Below are positions 24,689-32,354 of a stretch of 32,451 nt of DNA, one piece after another. Where the stretch lies: NCBI GenBank assembly GCA_003551565.1, contig PUMZ01000310.1, forward strand, positions 1-32,451, given 5' to 3'. The notes under the pieces were generated by a model that did not search any database, was not told the DNA's origin, and saw nothing but the letters and a program-made list of their open reading frames with translations. The translations under genes were made by a program, and so were the position numbers. The stretch comes from Candidatus Brocadiaceae bacterium. GTDB taxonomy: Bacteria > Planctomycetota > Brocadiia > SM23-32. Position 1 is the first letter of the stretch. Each line of letters begins with the position of its first letter.

Positions 24689-25124
24689 TGTCCTCACCCT
24701 TATCACCTGTTCCATCGATCAGTTCCGCACGCGGCTCTTCATCGGGAGCCAGGAGACGGTTGGCCGTCCGGGCCGTGGCCAGACCCAGCAACAGCCCGAG
24801 GGCGCCGCCGAGCGCCGCGGCTGCCCCGAGCCGGTCGCCGCCGTGCAACTGTTGGCCCGTCAAAACGCCGCCCATAAACAGGGCAAGCGGGAGGACAAAA
24901 ACGAAAAAAATGCTCAGATAGGGGTTGGAGCGGGGAATGCGCACCCGCACGCGCCGGCCTTCCTGCAAACCGTCCTGCGGCACCCGGATCTCCGGAAGGC
25001 CGCCCGAAAAGGCCGAACAGGCACAGCAACTCCCGCATTCTTCGGTCGACCTGTGGTCGAGCCGGACCGTCGCCCCGCCGTCGCCGACCGATTTGACCAC
25101 GCCGGTGTCCTCAACATAGTTCAT
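24681..25124 (-). CDS. rseC: RseC/MucC-family membrane protein
   Basis: This 147-residue protein has the RseC/MucC layout: an N-terminal beta region, a cysteine cluster E-C-G-S-C-C-A-C (Cys30, 33, 34, 36), and two transmembrane helices at about 69-90 and 98-118. ATG at 25124 follows GGGAGG. RseC proteins are linked to SoxR-reducing and Rnf-type electron transfer and to sigma-E regulation in other bacteria. No rnf or rpoE gene is visible here. The eight-base overlap with the GT4 gene and a single upstream promoter indicate co-transcription with the glycosyltransferase and phosphorylase, an unusual neighbourhood for rseC. Confidence 0.85.
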   Translation of the reverse strand: MNYVEDTGVVKSVGDGGATVRLDHRSTEECGSCCACSAFSGGLPEIRVPQDGLQEGRRVRVRIPRSNPYLSIFFVFVLPLALFMGGVLTGQQLHGGDRLGAAAALGGALGLLLGLATARTANRLLAPDEEPRAELIDGTGDKGEDNG

Positions 25125-25225
25125 ATCCGTCCTCCCTTTTTGATATCCTCCCGGTCCACCGCCCCCACCCCGGCGAGGGGGAAGGGCAAACGGTCGAACC
25201 CGGATGCCGGCATCATATGCACAAG

Positions 25226-25254
25226 AATATAGTAACTGTCCTGTAAAAAATCAA
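25226..25254 (-). promoter_or_regulatory. sigma70 promoter of the rseC-GT4-phosphorylase operon
   Basis: On the minus strand TTGATT (25254-25249), a 17-base spacer and TATATT (25231-25226) lie about 100 bases upstream of the start at 25124. Confidence 0.65.
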
Positions 25255-25337
25255 AACCCCGCTCCTTTCGCCTCGTCCACAATTGCGAAACAATCGTGAA
25301 ACCATTGTTGTTTTTCTGTCCCTCTCCCGGCGCCCGC

Positions 25338-27107
25338 TCAATCGCTTCCGGAACCGGGGTGCGGCACCCGGATCCTGTAGCGGAACCCTTCATCCTCCCA
25401 TTGCGCTGTCATGGCAAACGCCGGCATGTAGGGCCGCAATACCCCGTAATCCGGCAGTTTGACCTCCAACTCCCCGAAAAACGGTTTCAGGGCGTGCCGC
25501 AATATTTCAACGGCGGCGCCGAGGTCCGCATAGGCAAACAAAGAAGGGCCCGGAATGAGCCTTCTCAGGGCATCCCGGAAACCCGCCTGCGCCGTCAAAG
25601 GACTGCCGCCGCGCCCACTTTTCACGAGCAGTTCGGACATCAGATGCGGATTGGCGGTTATTATCAGCAGATCGTCCACGAACCCTATATTCACGGCGAT
25701 TTCCATGCGCGGGTGGAAAACGGCGGATACATCCGCAGCCTTGACCGCTTTCAGGGACAGTACGGTATGGCCTGCGGGGTGTTGACGCCACGCGTGCGGC
25801 ACAGCGCCCATCTCCAATACCCGTTCAATGGCTCCCATGAGGCGCTCCGGCCGCTGCAGCTCAACAGCCAACGCAGCATCCAGCCGGTCCACAGCATCAT
25901 CCGCCGCCGTCGCGCCGGCGGGAAGGTAAAGAAACCAGCGCTTGCCAAGTGTTGTTATGATATCTTCTTCCAGGTTTACAGGGCCGCCGGACGATCCGAG
26001 GGAGAACTCCAGGCTCCCGTGCAGTTCCGGCGCGTGGGCCCGCATGGCGTTGACCGTCTCCTCCCACAGCGATGGCAGGTCGAAATAAACGGCGCCGAAA
26101 AACGCGGCGTCGGCCTCCACAAACGGCAGCGGCCTGAGGTCGGGGGTTTTGCGGGGGTTCAGTGCTTTCCACAACCCGCTGTCCGGCTCGGAGATGAGGA
26201 AGAAACCTTCACCTGTGACGCCCCCGCCCGCCAAGCTCAGGGTCGAGATGGCGCCTTTGAGGGAAAACACCCCCATCGCCCCGAAAAAGCCTTCGGGATC
26301 GAAACCCGGCCCGGAGACGGAGAAGGGACCGTTTCCACCGAGGACGGTCTTCCAGAAAAGCTCGTAGTTCTTAAAACTCACGTAATCCGCGCCGGCAGGG
26401 ACCTTTTGCCGCAGTTCCCGGTACAGCGGCAGGCCGGCAAGCGCATCGGTCCGTGGCTTTTCTCCATCCGAAAGAGCGAAATGCTCCTCCAGCAGGCCGG
26501 AATCCCGGGCGTGCAGAATGGCGAGCAGTTCACCATCAGAGGAAAACATAACCCTCTCCGCCGCATCCTCCGGTTCCGGGCGGTCGCTGAACAACCGGGC
26601 AATATGGACCTTCCGCCCGGCGATATCGTCGATCGTTACCCGGCCGGCATCCGCATCGCTCATGGGCCGGACGATCCGGTCGAGCAACGCCTTGACCTCC
26701 CGGCTGTTCTCAACGCCGGTTTCGAGCAGGTACAGCGTTTCCCCGCCCCTGCCACCGTCCGCATCCGCTTTCCGGACGGCAATTGCCACCTGGCCGGTGA
26801 GGAGGTTTTTCAGCTCGGCCGGTGCGCCGCCCGGTTCTTCCCCGGCGTTCCCGAACTGCTTCCGGAGTTGAGTGAGGAATCCGGCTGCAAACTCCTCCAT
26901 CCCCGGTTCTCCCGCCAGTTCCGCATAGGGGCTGTCCTGTATCCGCCGGTGCAAAGCGTCGAAATCTCTTATCCAGGTGAAGGAGTTGATATCGCCCGGA
27001 ACGAGATGGTCGGCATCTGCCTCCCGGCCACCGGCGAAGGCGTGGGGGACAAACAGAAGGAACAGTATTGTGAGGCCGGTGATGTGAGAGAATAGCTGCT
27101 GTTTCAT
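25338..27107 (-). CDS. secreted DUF3352-like protein of unknown function
   Basis: The protein has 589 residues with a clear signal peptide (MKQQLFSHITGLTILFLLFV, cleavage near residue 25). It has alternating alpha/beta segments with motifs of the DUF3352-like secreted group: F-T-W-I-R-D-F-D-A-L near residue 43, S-S-D-G-E-L-L-A-I-L, and a repeated second half (V-F-H-P-R-M-E-I-A-V-N). No catalytic residues or lipobox were seen. No strong ribosome site precedes ATG at 27107, but the start follows a good promoter and the signal peptide begins there. It is divergent from the TPR-ExbB-ExbD operon and may serve the same envelope process. It shares general character with the N-terminal part of the 17529-18806 protein; homology is not established. 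Confidence 0.85.
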   Translation of the reverse strand: MKQQLFSHITGLTILFLLFVPHAFAGGREADADHLVPGDINSFTWIRDFDALHRRIQDSPYAELAGEPGMEEFAAGFLTQLRKQFGNAGEEPGGAPAELKNLLTGQVAIAVRKADADGGRGGETLYLLETGVENSREVKALLDRIVRPMSDADAGRVTIDDIAGRKVHIARLFSDRPEPEDAAERVMFSSDGELLAILHARDSGLLEEHFALSDGEKPRTDALAGLPLYRELRQKVPAGADYVSFKNYELFWKTVLGGNGPFSVSGPGFDPEGFFGAMGVFSLKGAISTLSLAGGGVTGEGFFLISEPDSGLWKALNPRKTPDLRPLPFVEADAAFFGAVYFDLPSLWEETVNAMRAHAPELHGSLEFSLGSSGGPVNLEEDIITTLGKRWFLYLPAGATAADDAVDRLDAALAVELQRPERLMGAIERVLEMGAVPHAWRQHPAGHTVLSLKAVKAADVSAVFHPRMEIAVNIGFVDDLLIITANPHLMSELLVKSGRGGSPLTAQAGFRDALRRLIPGPSLFAYADLGAAVEILRHALKPFFGELEVKLPDYGVLRPYMPAFAMTAQWEDEGFRYRIRVPHPGSGSD

Positions 27108-27162
27108 GGATGCCGGTATCGGTATTGGGAACGGGCGTCAGAAGACCTGCTGTTTACTGTAC

Positions 27163-27191
27163 ACTATACAGGAGAATGCCGGCAATGTAAA
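27163..27191 (-). promoter_or_regulatory. sigma70 promoter for the gene at 25338-27107
   Basis: On the minus strand TTTACA (27191-27186), a 17-base spacer and TATAGT (27168-27163) predict a start near 27156, about 50 bases before the gene. Confidence 0.65.
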
Positions 27192-27210
27192 GCAGAGGAG
27201 GCCGGAGTTC

Positions 27211-27255
27211 GTTACGGAAATCGGCGCCCGTAACATCAGCCGTTCCGCAAGGAAC
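27211..27255. promoter_or_regulatory. two inverted repeats between divergent promoters
   Basis: GTTACGG (27211-27217) pairs with CCGTAAC (27228-27234) around ten bases. GTTCC (27242-27246) pairs with GGAAC (27251-27255) around GCAA. Both lie between the promoter at 27163-27191 and that at 27302-27330. They could be operators; neither has a T-run. Confidence 0.35.
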
Positions 27256-27301
27256 CAGGGCGGAGGCCGGAGAGTGGGTCAAAACCGGATGACGGTGCAA
27301 T

Positions 27302-27330
27302 TTGATCGGTAAAAAAAAAACGGCTATACT
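27302..27330 (+). promoter_or_regulatory. sigma70 promoter of the TPR-ExbB-ExbD operon
   Basis: TTGATC (27302-27307), a 17-base spacer containing ten consecutive A residues, and TATACT (27325-27330) lie about 47 bases before the start at 27377. The A-tract may add curvature. Confidence 0.7.
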
Positions 27331-27376
27331 CGGTAGGGGAACATGAGCGGTCGAAACGATGTTGCGGAGGTCGAAG

Positions 27377-28480
27377 ATGAACAAGACGAACGTGTTGGTG
27401 CGAAGCATGATATGTCTCTCCTTCCTGTTGGTTTTTGCGCTTCCGGGTATTGTTTCCGCCGAGGACAGGGTCACGGTAAGGGACGATGATGCCCGCAGGC
27501 GGCACTTCACAGGTACGATTATCGAGGAGACTTACGAGTATGTCAGGATGGAATACCGGGGCGAGGAACGCCGCGAGCCGATGGTTCGGGATGGGCAGCG
27601 ACATATCGTCGAGGTGCAGCGTCGCCGTTTCCCTTCCGTTTTCGCCGGCGCAAACAACGAACTGCGCAACGGGCATTTTGAGGAAGCCTTCAACCTTTAC
27701 CGGAAATCCGACGAAGCCGGCGAGGTCCGCGACAATCCGTGGCTGGCGCCTTACCTCAGTTATCACGCGGGAGATGCCGCGTATCGGGAGGCCGATCAGA
27801 ACAGTTGGGAGCCCGGGCGCAAGAAAGAGTGGTTTTCCCGGGCCGTCAGCAGGTTTGAAATGCTTCTGAAAGAGCAGCCACGGCACCGTTTGGCTCCCAA
27901 CGCCGCGCTGGCCAAGGCGCGCGCCCTGACAAAAATGGGCGAATTGGAGCGGGCACGGGCGACCCTGGAAGCCATCGCGGACTCCGATTATCCGTTCTGG
28001 ATAAAACAAGAGGCGGGAGTGTGGGAAGGCCGGCTACTGGCGGAAGAGGGGCGTTACGGGGAGGCCGCCGAGAAGATGGCAGGGTTGTGGGAAGAGTACC
28101 GGGAGGAGAACCCGGGACTTGCCGACAAGGCGCGATTTTTCCAGGGGCTGGCACTGGAAGGAGAAGGGCGCCCCGAACGGGCTGAGAACATTTTCCAGGA
28201 GATAGGATTCCAGGGGCACGGGAGCGAGATGCAGGCCGTTGCCTGGAACCGCAGGGGATTGTCGCTGCTCGCCCGCGGGCAGCAGCGGGAAGCGCTGATG
28301 TCGTTTTTGCGCGTGGTGATCATGCACCCGGAGATACACAACGAGACGCAGATGGCGCTTTATTACGCCGCGCGGGCGTCGGAGGGATACTACGGGGATG
28401 ATGAACGCGCCCGGCAATTGCGCGATAAGCTGACACTCAGGTTCCGCGACTCCTACTGGGCGGGACGGCTGGAAGAATAA
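27377..28480 (+). CDS. secreted TPR protein of the ExbB/ExbD operon
   Basis: The protein has 367 residues from ATG at 27377, with GGAGG at a 7-base spacing. A signal peptide ends near residue 28 (P-G-I-V-S-A). A small N-terminal beta domain (T-G-T-I-I-E-E-T-Y-E-Y-V-R-M-E-Y-R, about 42-58) is followed by about six to eight tetratricopeptide repeats. As first gene of an operon with a TolQ/ExbB-like channel and two ExbD-like proteins, it is a likely periplasmic partner, in the manner of YbgF/CpoB with Tol proteins. This is inference from context. The next gene starts 28 bases after its stop. Confidence 0.88.
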   Translation: MNKTNVLVRSMICLSFLLVFALPGIVSAEDRVTVRDDDARRRHFTGTIIEETYEYVRMEYRGEERREPMVRDGQRHIVEVQRRRFPSVFAGANNELRNGHFEEAFNLYRKSDEAGEVRDNPWLAPYLSYHAGDAAYREADQNSWEPGRKKEWFSRAVSRFEMLLKEQPRHRLAPNAALAKARALTKMGELERARATLEAIADSDYPFWIKQEAGVWEGRLLAEEGRYGEAAEKMAGLWEEYREENPGLADKARFFQGLALEGEGRPERAENIFQEIGFQGHGSEMQAVAWNRRGLSLLARGQQREALMSFLRVVIMHPEIHNETQMALYYAARASEGYYGDDERARQLRDKLTLRFRDSYWAGRLEE

Positions 28481-28508
28481 ACCAATGGCTTTGTACGGAG
28501 ACCGAAGA

Positions 28509-29360
28509 ATGCGCAGTCGCAAAGGGTTGTTTTTTATGGCGGTTGTCTGGTTAACGGCTGTTTCCTCGAGCGGATATGCGCTGGCTGACGAGCCGGCGGC
28601 CGACGCAGACAACATTTTTCGCATGGTGGTGGATCACTCGGGCTGGCCGGGGTTTATTATCATCATGCTGTCGGTCATCGCCTCGTTCCTGGCCCTGCGT
28701 TTCGCTTTCATGCTGCGCGGCAAGGTGATGATGCCCGATGAACTGATCATTCCGCTGGAGGAGGACATCGACAGCGGCCGCGTCGGGGATGCGCTGAAAA
28801 GATGCCTGAACCACGATTCTTTCCTCGCCCGGATCATGGAAGATGGTTTGCAGGAAATGCGGGCGGGCTATGAAGAGATGGTGGCCTCGGCCGAAGATTC
28901 CGCCGAGGCCGAAAGCATTCGCCTGCACCAGCAGATCAGCTGGCTCTCCGTCATCGGAGCCATAGCGCCCATGCTCGGCCTTATGGGAACGGTGCTCGGG
29001 ATGCTCGGCGCCTTCGGCGTGATCGCCGCCGAGGAAGCCCAGCCGCCTCCGGCGCTTCTGGCCGAAGAAATCCAGCTCGCACTGGTCACCACGGCCCTGG
29101 GACTGATTGTGGGTGTGCCGGTGCTGGTGGTGTATGCCGCGCTGCGCAACAGGGCCACCGCATTGTTCCTCGATACCGGAATGGTCGTCACCGACCTGCT
29201 CGACCGGTTCAAACACACCAGGATCCCCCCGGCCATGGTTGGAGAGATAGCCGATGCGCTCGGTTCAGGCCCCGCGCAGGGCGCCGATGGAGAACACGAT
29301 ACCGAAATTGACGAAGAAGATGCAGGAGTTCAGCAGCCGCCTCCGCCACCGCCGGCCTGA
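28509..29360 (+). CDS. exbB: MotA/TolQ/ExbB proton-channel family protein
   Basis: This 283-residue protein has a signal-peptide-like N-terminus (MRSRKGLFFMAVVWLTAVSS, ending near A-L-A), then the three membrane helices of the family. These lie at about 43-65, 145-170 (I-G-A-I-A-P-M-L-G-L-M-G-T-V-L-G-M) and 188-210. The tail is acidic and ends in a proline run. ExbB/TolQ subunits form a pentameric proton channel that drives ExbD/TolR. ATG at 28509 has GGAG at 8 bases; an upstream in-frame ATG at 28485 also has a possible site and cannot be excluded. The cleavable N-terminus is common in PVC and related lineages but absent from E. coli ExbB. Confidence 0.92.
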   Translation: MRSRKGLFFMAVVWLTAVSSSGYALADEPAADADNIFRMVVDHSGWPGFIIIMLSVIASFLALRFAFMLRGKVMMPDELIIPLEEDIDSGRVGDALKRCLNHDSFLARIMEDGLQEMRAGYEEMVASAEDSAEAESIRLHQQISWLSVIGAIAPMLGLMGTVLGMLGAFGVIAAEEAQPPPALLAEEIQLALVTTALGLIVGVPVLVVYAALRNRATALFLDTGMVVTDLLDRFKHTRIPPAMVGEIADALGSGPAQGADGEHDTEIDEEDAGVQQPPPPPPA

Positions 29361-29414
29361 TCGGAAGCGGTTCCCGGAGGCAAGCATCAAGATAATGACT
29401 TTTTCCGGAAACAA

Positions 29415-29870
29415 ATGCCGAAAGAGAAAAAAAAGCGCAGGGGCGCGGCACCGGCTGTCGATGTGGACATGACTCCCATGATTGACGTGGTGTTTCTGCT
29501 GATCATATTCTTCATGATCGTCGCCACCTTCAACCAGATGGAGCGCGATGCGGTGAAGGAACTGCCGGTATCCCGCTTCCAGGCCACGATCCAACCGGAT
29601 ATCACGAGGGAACGGATGGTGGTCAACATCCTCGAAGACGGCACGATTTCGCTTTTTGGACAGGCTTACGGCATCGAGGGATTCAGGCGGCAACTTGACG
29701 CTTACCGGCCCGCGCTCGAGCGAATCGGCAGGGAAACGGACATGGCGCCCATTATACTGCGCGGCCACAGGGGGGCGCAGTACGGGGTTGTCCGCCAGGT
29801 GCTGAGCGCGATCTACGAGCAGGACTTCCGCCGCATCATGTTCGCCGCCCATGAGTTCGAAGAAGAATGA
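29415..29870 (+). CDS. exbD: ExbD/TolR-family protein (first)
   Basis: The protein has 151 residues: a basic N-terminus (MPKEKKKRRG), then one membrane helix preceded by D-M-T-P-M-I-D-V-V-F. Asp24 is the proton-carrying residue of the family. A periplasmic domain follows (about 45-151) with I-L-E-D-G-T-I-S-L-F-G and a conserved R-G-H-R-G-A-Q-Y-G-V-V near residue 116. It would convert proton flow into movement of a periplasmic partner. Ribosome-site support is modest (GGAAA). The next gene overlaps its end by 20 bases. Confidence 0.92.
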   Translation: MPKEKKKRRGAAPAVDVDMTPMIDVVFLLIIFFMIVATFNQMERDAVKELPVSRFQATIQPDITRERMVVNILEDGTISLFGQAYGIEGFRRQLDAYRPALERIGRETDMAPIILRGHRGAQYGVVRQVLSAIYEQDFRRIMFAAHEFEEE

Positions 29871-30330
29871 CCCGGAGTGCAAATCCATGCCCATCGGAGC
29901 GTCCCGACAGGAAGAAGAGAAAATGGAGCTGAAGATGACGTCGATGATCGACGTGGTGTTCCTGCTTCTGATTTTTTTCATCGTCACCCTTCAGATCCCG
30001 CAACCGGAGGTTATGATCGAGACGGAACTGCCCCGGGCGGACGAGGAAGGGGAGCATACCGCCGAGGAGGAACTGGACCGTGAGGAATTTATGGATCTTC
30101 GGCTCCGGCTGGCGTGGAACGCAACGACCAACCGCTCCGAGATCCGCCTCAACGAGGAGCCTGTTCGGGGCTGGCGCCAGCTCGAGGGGAGGTTAACCAT
30201 GGCCCACCGGCTGCATCCGGACGGACGCATCATTGTCGCCTGCGATGACGAGGTGCCCTACGACGATCTGATCCAGGCCATCAGCAGCATCCAGGCCTCC
30301 GGGTTGCCGATGGTCTTCGCCGACCTGTAG
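29851..30330 (+). CDS. exbD: ExbD/TolR-family protein (second)
   Basis: This 159-residue paralogue has M-T-S-M-I-D-V-V-F-L-L-L-I-F-F with the key Asp34, then a periplasmic domain ending in I-I-V-A-C-D-D-E-V-P-Y-D-D-L and S-G-L-P-M-V-F-A-D-L. It has a highly acidic segment at about 61-80. ATG at 29851 overlaps the first exbD by 20 bases; later in-frame ATGs at about codons 13 and 25 would still keep the helix. Two unequal ExbD copies suggest a heteromeric rotor or two output partners. It is the last gene of the operon; no TonB, TolA or TolB gene follows. Confidence 0.9.
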   Translation: MSSKKNDPECKSMPIGASRQEEEKMELKMTSMIDVVFLLLIFFIVTLQIPQPEVMIETELPRADEEGEHTAEEELDREEFMDLRLRLAWNATTNRSEIRLNEEPVRGWRQLEGRLTMAHRLHPDGRIIVACDDEVPYDDLIQAISSIQASGLPMVFADL

Positions 30331-30558
30331 CCCGCTTGTTTCACGCGTTCTCCGTGGTGCAGATGTGGCAGAAAGCAAACGCCGTTTGCCTGGTGTATCA
30401 TGCAGATTATCATGTTCGCCACTGCGCCCGCGGACCGGTTCTTGATACAGATCCTGCAGGCCATCGACGACTCACCCCCTCTCCGGCCCATCCGGCGCAC
30501 CGCTGCGGAGCGGGCCGGCTGCCCTTGCCCCGGAGCTTGAAACCCCGGGCAGACGGAC
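30331..30558. other. convergent intergenic region with a strong stem-loop
   Basis: This region separates the end of the ExbD operon from the end of a minus-strand gene. It holds an inverted repeat GCAAACG-C-CGTTTGC (30375-30389). It also holds a stem of CCGGCCC (30483-30489) with GGGCCGG (30512-30518), extended inward by TCCG/CGGA. There is no T-run on either strand, so termination here is uncertain. A 46-codon frame at 30400-30540 has no ribosome site, and I do not call it. Confidence 0.45.
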
Positions 30559-30777
30559 CTAATTGTTGAGCATGTTCAGGCCCCACATCGCTCCAAAGAG
30601 GACGGCCTGGAGGCCGATGAGAGGCCATAGCGACAGATCTAAAAAGAACAGGCCGCCGGCATACAACAGGACACTCATGGCGCCCCAGAGGAATGCCCTT
30701 CTGCCTTCGGCTTCAGCGACTCGGTAGAAAAGCAATCCGAATCCCAGCATAATAACGAGACCAAACCACGGGGTCAT
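30559..30777 (-). CDS. small membrane protein
   Basis: This 72-residue protein is almost entirely hydrophobic, with two to three membrane segments (about 5-22, 32-52 and 54-70). ATG at 30777 follows GAGG at an 8-base spacing; an upstream in-frame start at 30795 is less well placed. It begins 39 bases after the oxidoreductase stop codon on the same strand and is probably co-transcribed with it. No family or function is recognised. Confidence 0.65.
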   Translation of the reverse strand: MTPWFGLVIMLGFGLLFYRVAEAEGRRAFLWGAMSVLLYAGGLFFLDLSLWPLIGLQAVLFGAMWGLNMLNN

Positions 30778-30816
30778 TATTGTTTCCTCACACAAGGTAT
30801 GCTTTCAGACGCGCCG

Positions 30817-32145
30817 TCAGGCGTCGCCCGGAACGTCGGGGTCGGGGCCATCATCATCCCACGCAGGGTGGCCGTTCGGGGCAGCGTCCGCTCCCGCACC
30901 CATTCCGCCATTGGTTTCGTCCCCCAGGTAGACGTTCTGCCCGATCAGGGAATCCTGCAATTCGGAGATCTCCAGGCCGCGGGGCGGAACCTTCCGCCGC
31001 ACCGCCAGAGCCGCGGCAACACCGGCGGCCTGTCCGGTCGCAAAACAGGGAACGATCAACCGCAAAGAATTGCAGGCAAGATAGTCGCTCGAAACACAGC
31101 GGCCGGCCACCAGCAGGCCGTCCATCTCCTCAGGCACCAGGCACCGGTAGGGGATATCGTAATCCAACCCCTCAGGATCGTATAACTTGTACCCGTTGAG
31201 GTAGGACGACAGCCGGGCAACGGAATCCCGGAAATGCCGGCTTGATCGCAAGTCCTCGTCCGTGACGGTATACACACCCCGGACACGCCGGCTTTGACGA
31301 ACGCCCAGCTGCGAGCCGGTATGGGAAACACGGGCATCCGCCCATCCGGGCATGTTCTCGCGCAGGAAATACAGGGAACGGAAGCAGTCGCGGCGGGCCT
31401 CGCGTTCGACCCTGGTCAGCGCTTTGGCATCGGTGATGTCAACATTCCTGAAGTACCGCTGCGCTCCCGGCATGACTCCCCCATTCTGCGCGCGGGCCGT
31501 CTCCATGATGGATCGGCACCGATCGGGGAACTCCTTCTCAAAAGCCTGGAAGGCGCCGTTGTCAACGCCGTTGATCTGGATCACCAGCGACACGTCATGG
31601 GTCCGGTCCGCACACAAACACCCGGCGCGGAAGGCCAGGTCGGCATCCGCCGTGCAGTCGATCGCCACCTGCGAACGGACGGCGCTCCTCCCGTTCTTGT
31701 TCTCGATGAAAACGCCGGCGACACGATGACCTTCGACGATCGGATCACATGCCATGGTGTGCAGGAGGAACCGCGCGCCGCATTCGTCCAGCATCTCCAA
31801 TGCCTGCCATTTGAACACCTCGGCATCAACCCGGTAATCGCCCGATGCCGTCACGCCGGTGACGGCATTGAAACGTTCCAGCCGTTCACGAACGTCCATG
31901 GTGATACCGCGTGCGCGCGGTTTCCGGCCGTCCCCGACCCCCAGGACCGCTACGACGTGGGAACCGGTGATCATTCCGCCGGGATAGCCATACCGTTCGA
32001 GCACGAGCGTCCGGGCGCCTTCGCGGGCCGCTGCAATCGCCGCAGCAATGCCGGCCGGGCCCATTCCCGCCACCAGCACGTCGACCGAATCGCTAACGGG
32101 GATGCATCGGCTTGCTTCCACCACACTGCACGAATCCGAAACCAT
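30817..32145 (-). CDS. FAD-dependent oxidoreductase
   Basis: This 442-residue flavoprotein has an N-terminal Rossmann dinucleotide motif (V-L-V-A-G-M-G-P-A-G-I-A-A-A-I at about 23-37), followed by L-E-R-Y-G-Y-P-G-G. The mid-region C-T-A-D-A-D-L-A-F-R-A-G and the C-terminal G-L-L-V-A-G-R-C-V-S-S-D complete the FAD fold. This matches the 'FAD_oxidored' family, whose members are often encoded beside sugar- or sulfatase-related genes with undefined substrates. ATG at 32145 follows GGAGGG at 8 bases. About 20 residues precede the usual family start. The last 30 residues are acidic and low-complexity. The gene begins inside the frame of a truncated PIN toxin. Confidence 0.9.
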   Translation of the reverse strand: MVSDSCSVVEASRCIPVSDSVDVLVAGMGPAGIAAAIAAAREGARTLVLERYGYPGGMITGSHVVAVLGVGDGRKPRARGITMDVRERLERFNAVTGVTASGDYRVDAEVFKWQALEMLDECGARFLLHTMACDPIVEGHRVAGVFIENKNGRSAVRSQVAIDCTADADLAFRAGCLCADRTHDVSLVIQINGVDNGAFQAFEKEFPDRCRSIMETARAQNGGVMPGAQRYFRNVDITDAKALTRVEREARRDCFRSLYFLRENMPGWADARVSHTGSQLGVRQSRRVRGVYTVTDEDLRSSRHFRDSVARLSSYLNGYKLYDPEGLDYDIPYRCLVPEEMDGLLVAGRCVSSDYLACNSLRLIVPCFATGQAAGVAAALAVRRKVPPRGLEISELQDSLIGQNVYLGDETNGGMGAGADAAPNGHPAWDDDGPDPDVPGDA

Positions 32146-32162
32146 GAAAGATACCCTCCAAT

Positions 32163-32354
32163 AGCTTTATTTTGCGGGATGCGCTCCTTTTCTGCGAGAT
32201 AAACCAGCTCAACCAGGCAAATTGCCGGGACGAAAATTTCAACTGCGCCGTCATTGCACCGATCAAAAAGGCTTCGAACGGCGGGACTGATCTGCTCGGC
32301 ATCTTCCAAATACCATATGAGCGCATGGGTATCGGTTACGATTTTGTCGTTAAT
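32163..32354 (-). pseudogene. vapC: truncated VapC-like PIN-domain toxin
   Basis: On the minus strand the frame reads K-I-V-T-D-T-H-A-L-I-W-Y-L-E-D-A-E ... I-F-V-P-A-I-C-L-V-E-L-V-Y-L-A-E-K-E-R-I. This is the first half of a VapC PIN domain, with the first acidic residue (Asp in T-D-T-H) and the second (Glu in V-E-L). The frame follows a stop at 32358-32360, and no ATG, GTG or TTG precedes the essential Asp; the only codon near the expected start is ATT at 32354. PIN similarity ends near 32163, where the frame runs on out of phase through the oxidoreductase gene to 31971. The third and fourth catalytic acidic residues are missing, so it is probably inactive. Confidence 0.75.

Noticed and set aside
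25296-27095. 599-codon plus-strand frame opposite the DUF3352-like gene
   Set aside because: No ribosome site or domain; the minus frame has a signal peptide and a promoter.
30400-30540. 46-codon plus-strand frame after the ExbD operon
   Set aside because: No ribosome site, no recognisable content, and it overlaps a strong stem-loop.
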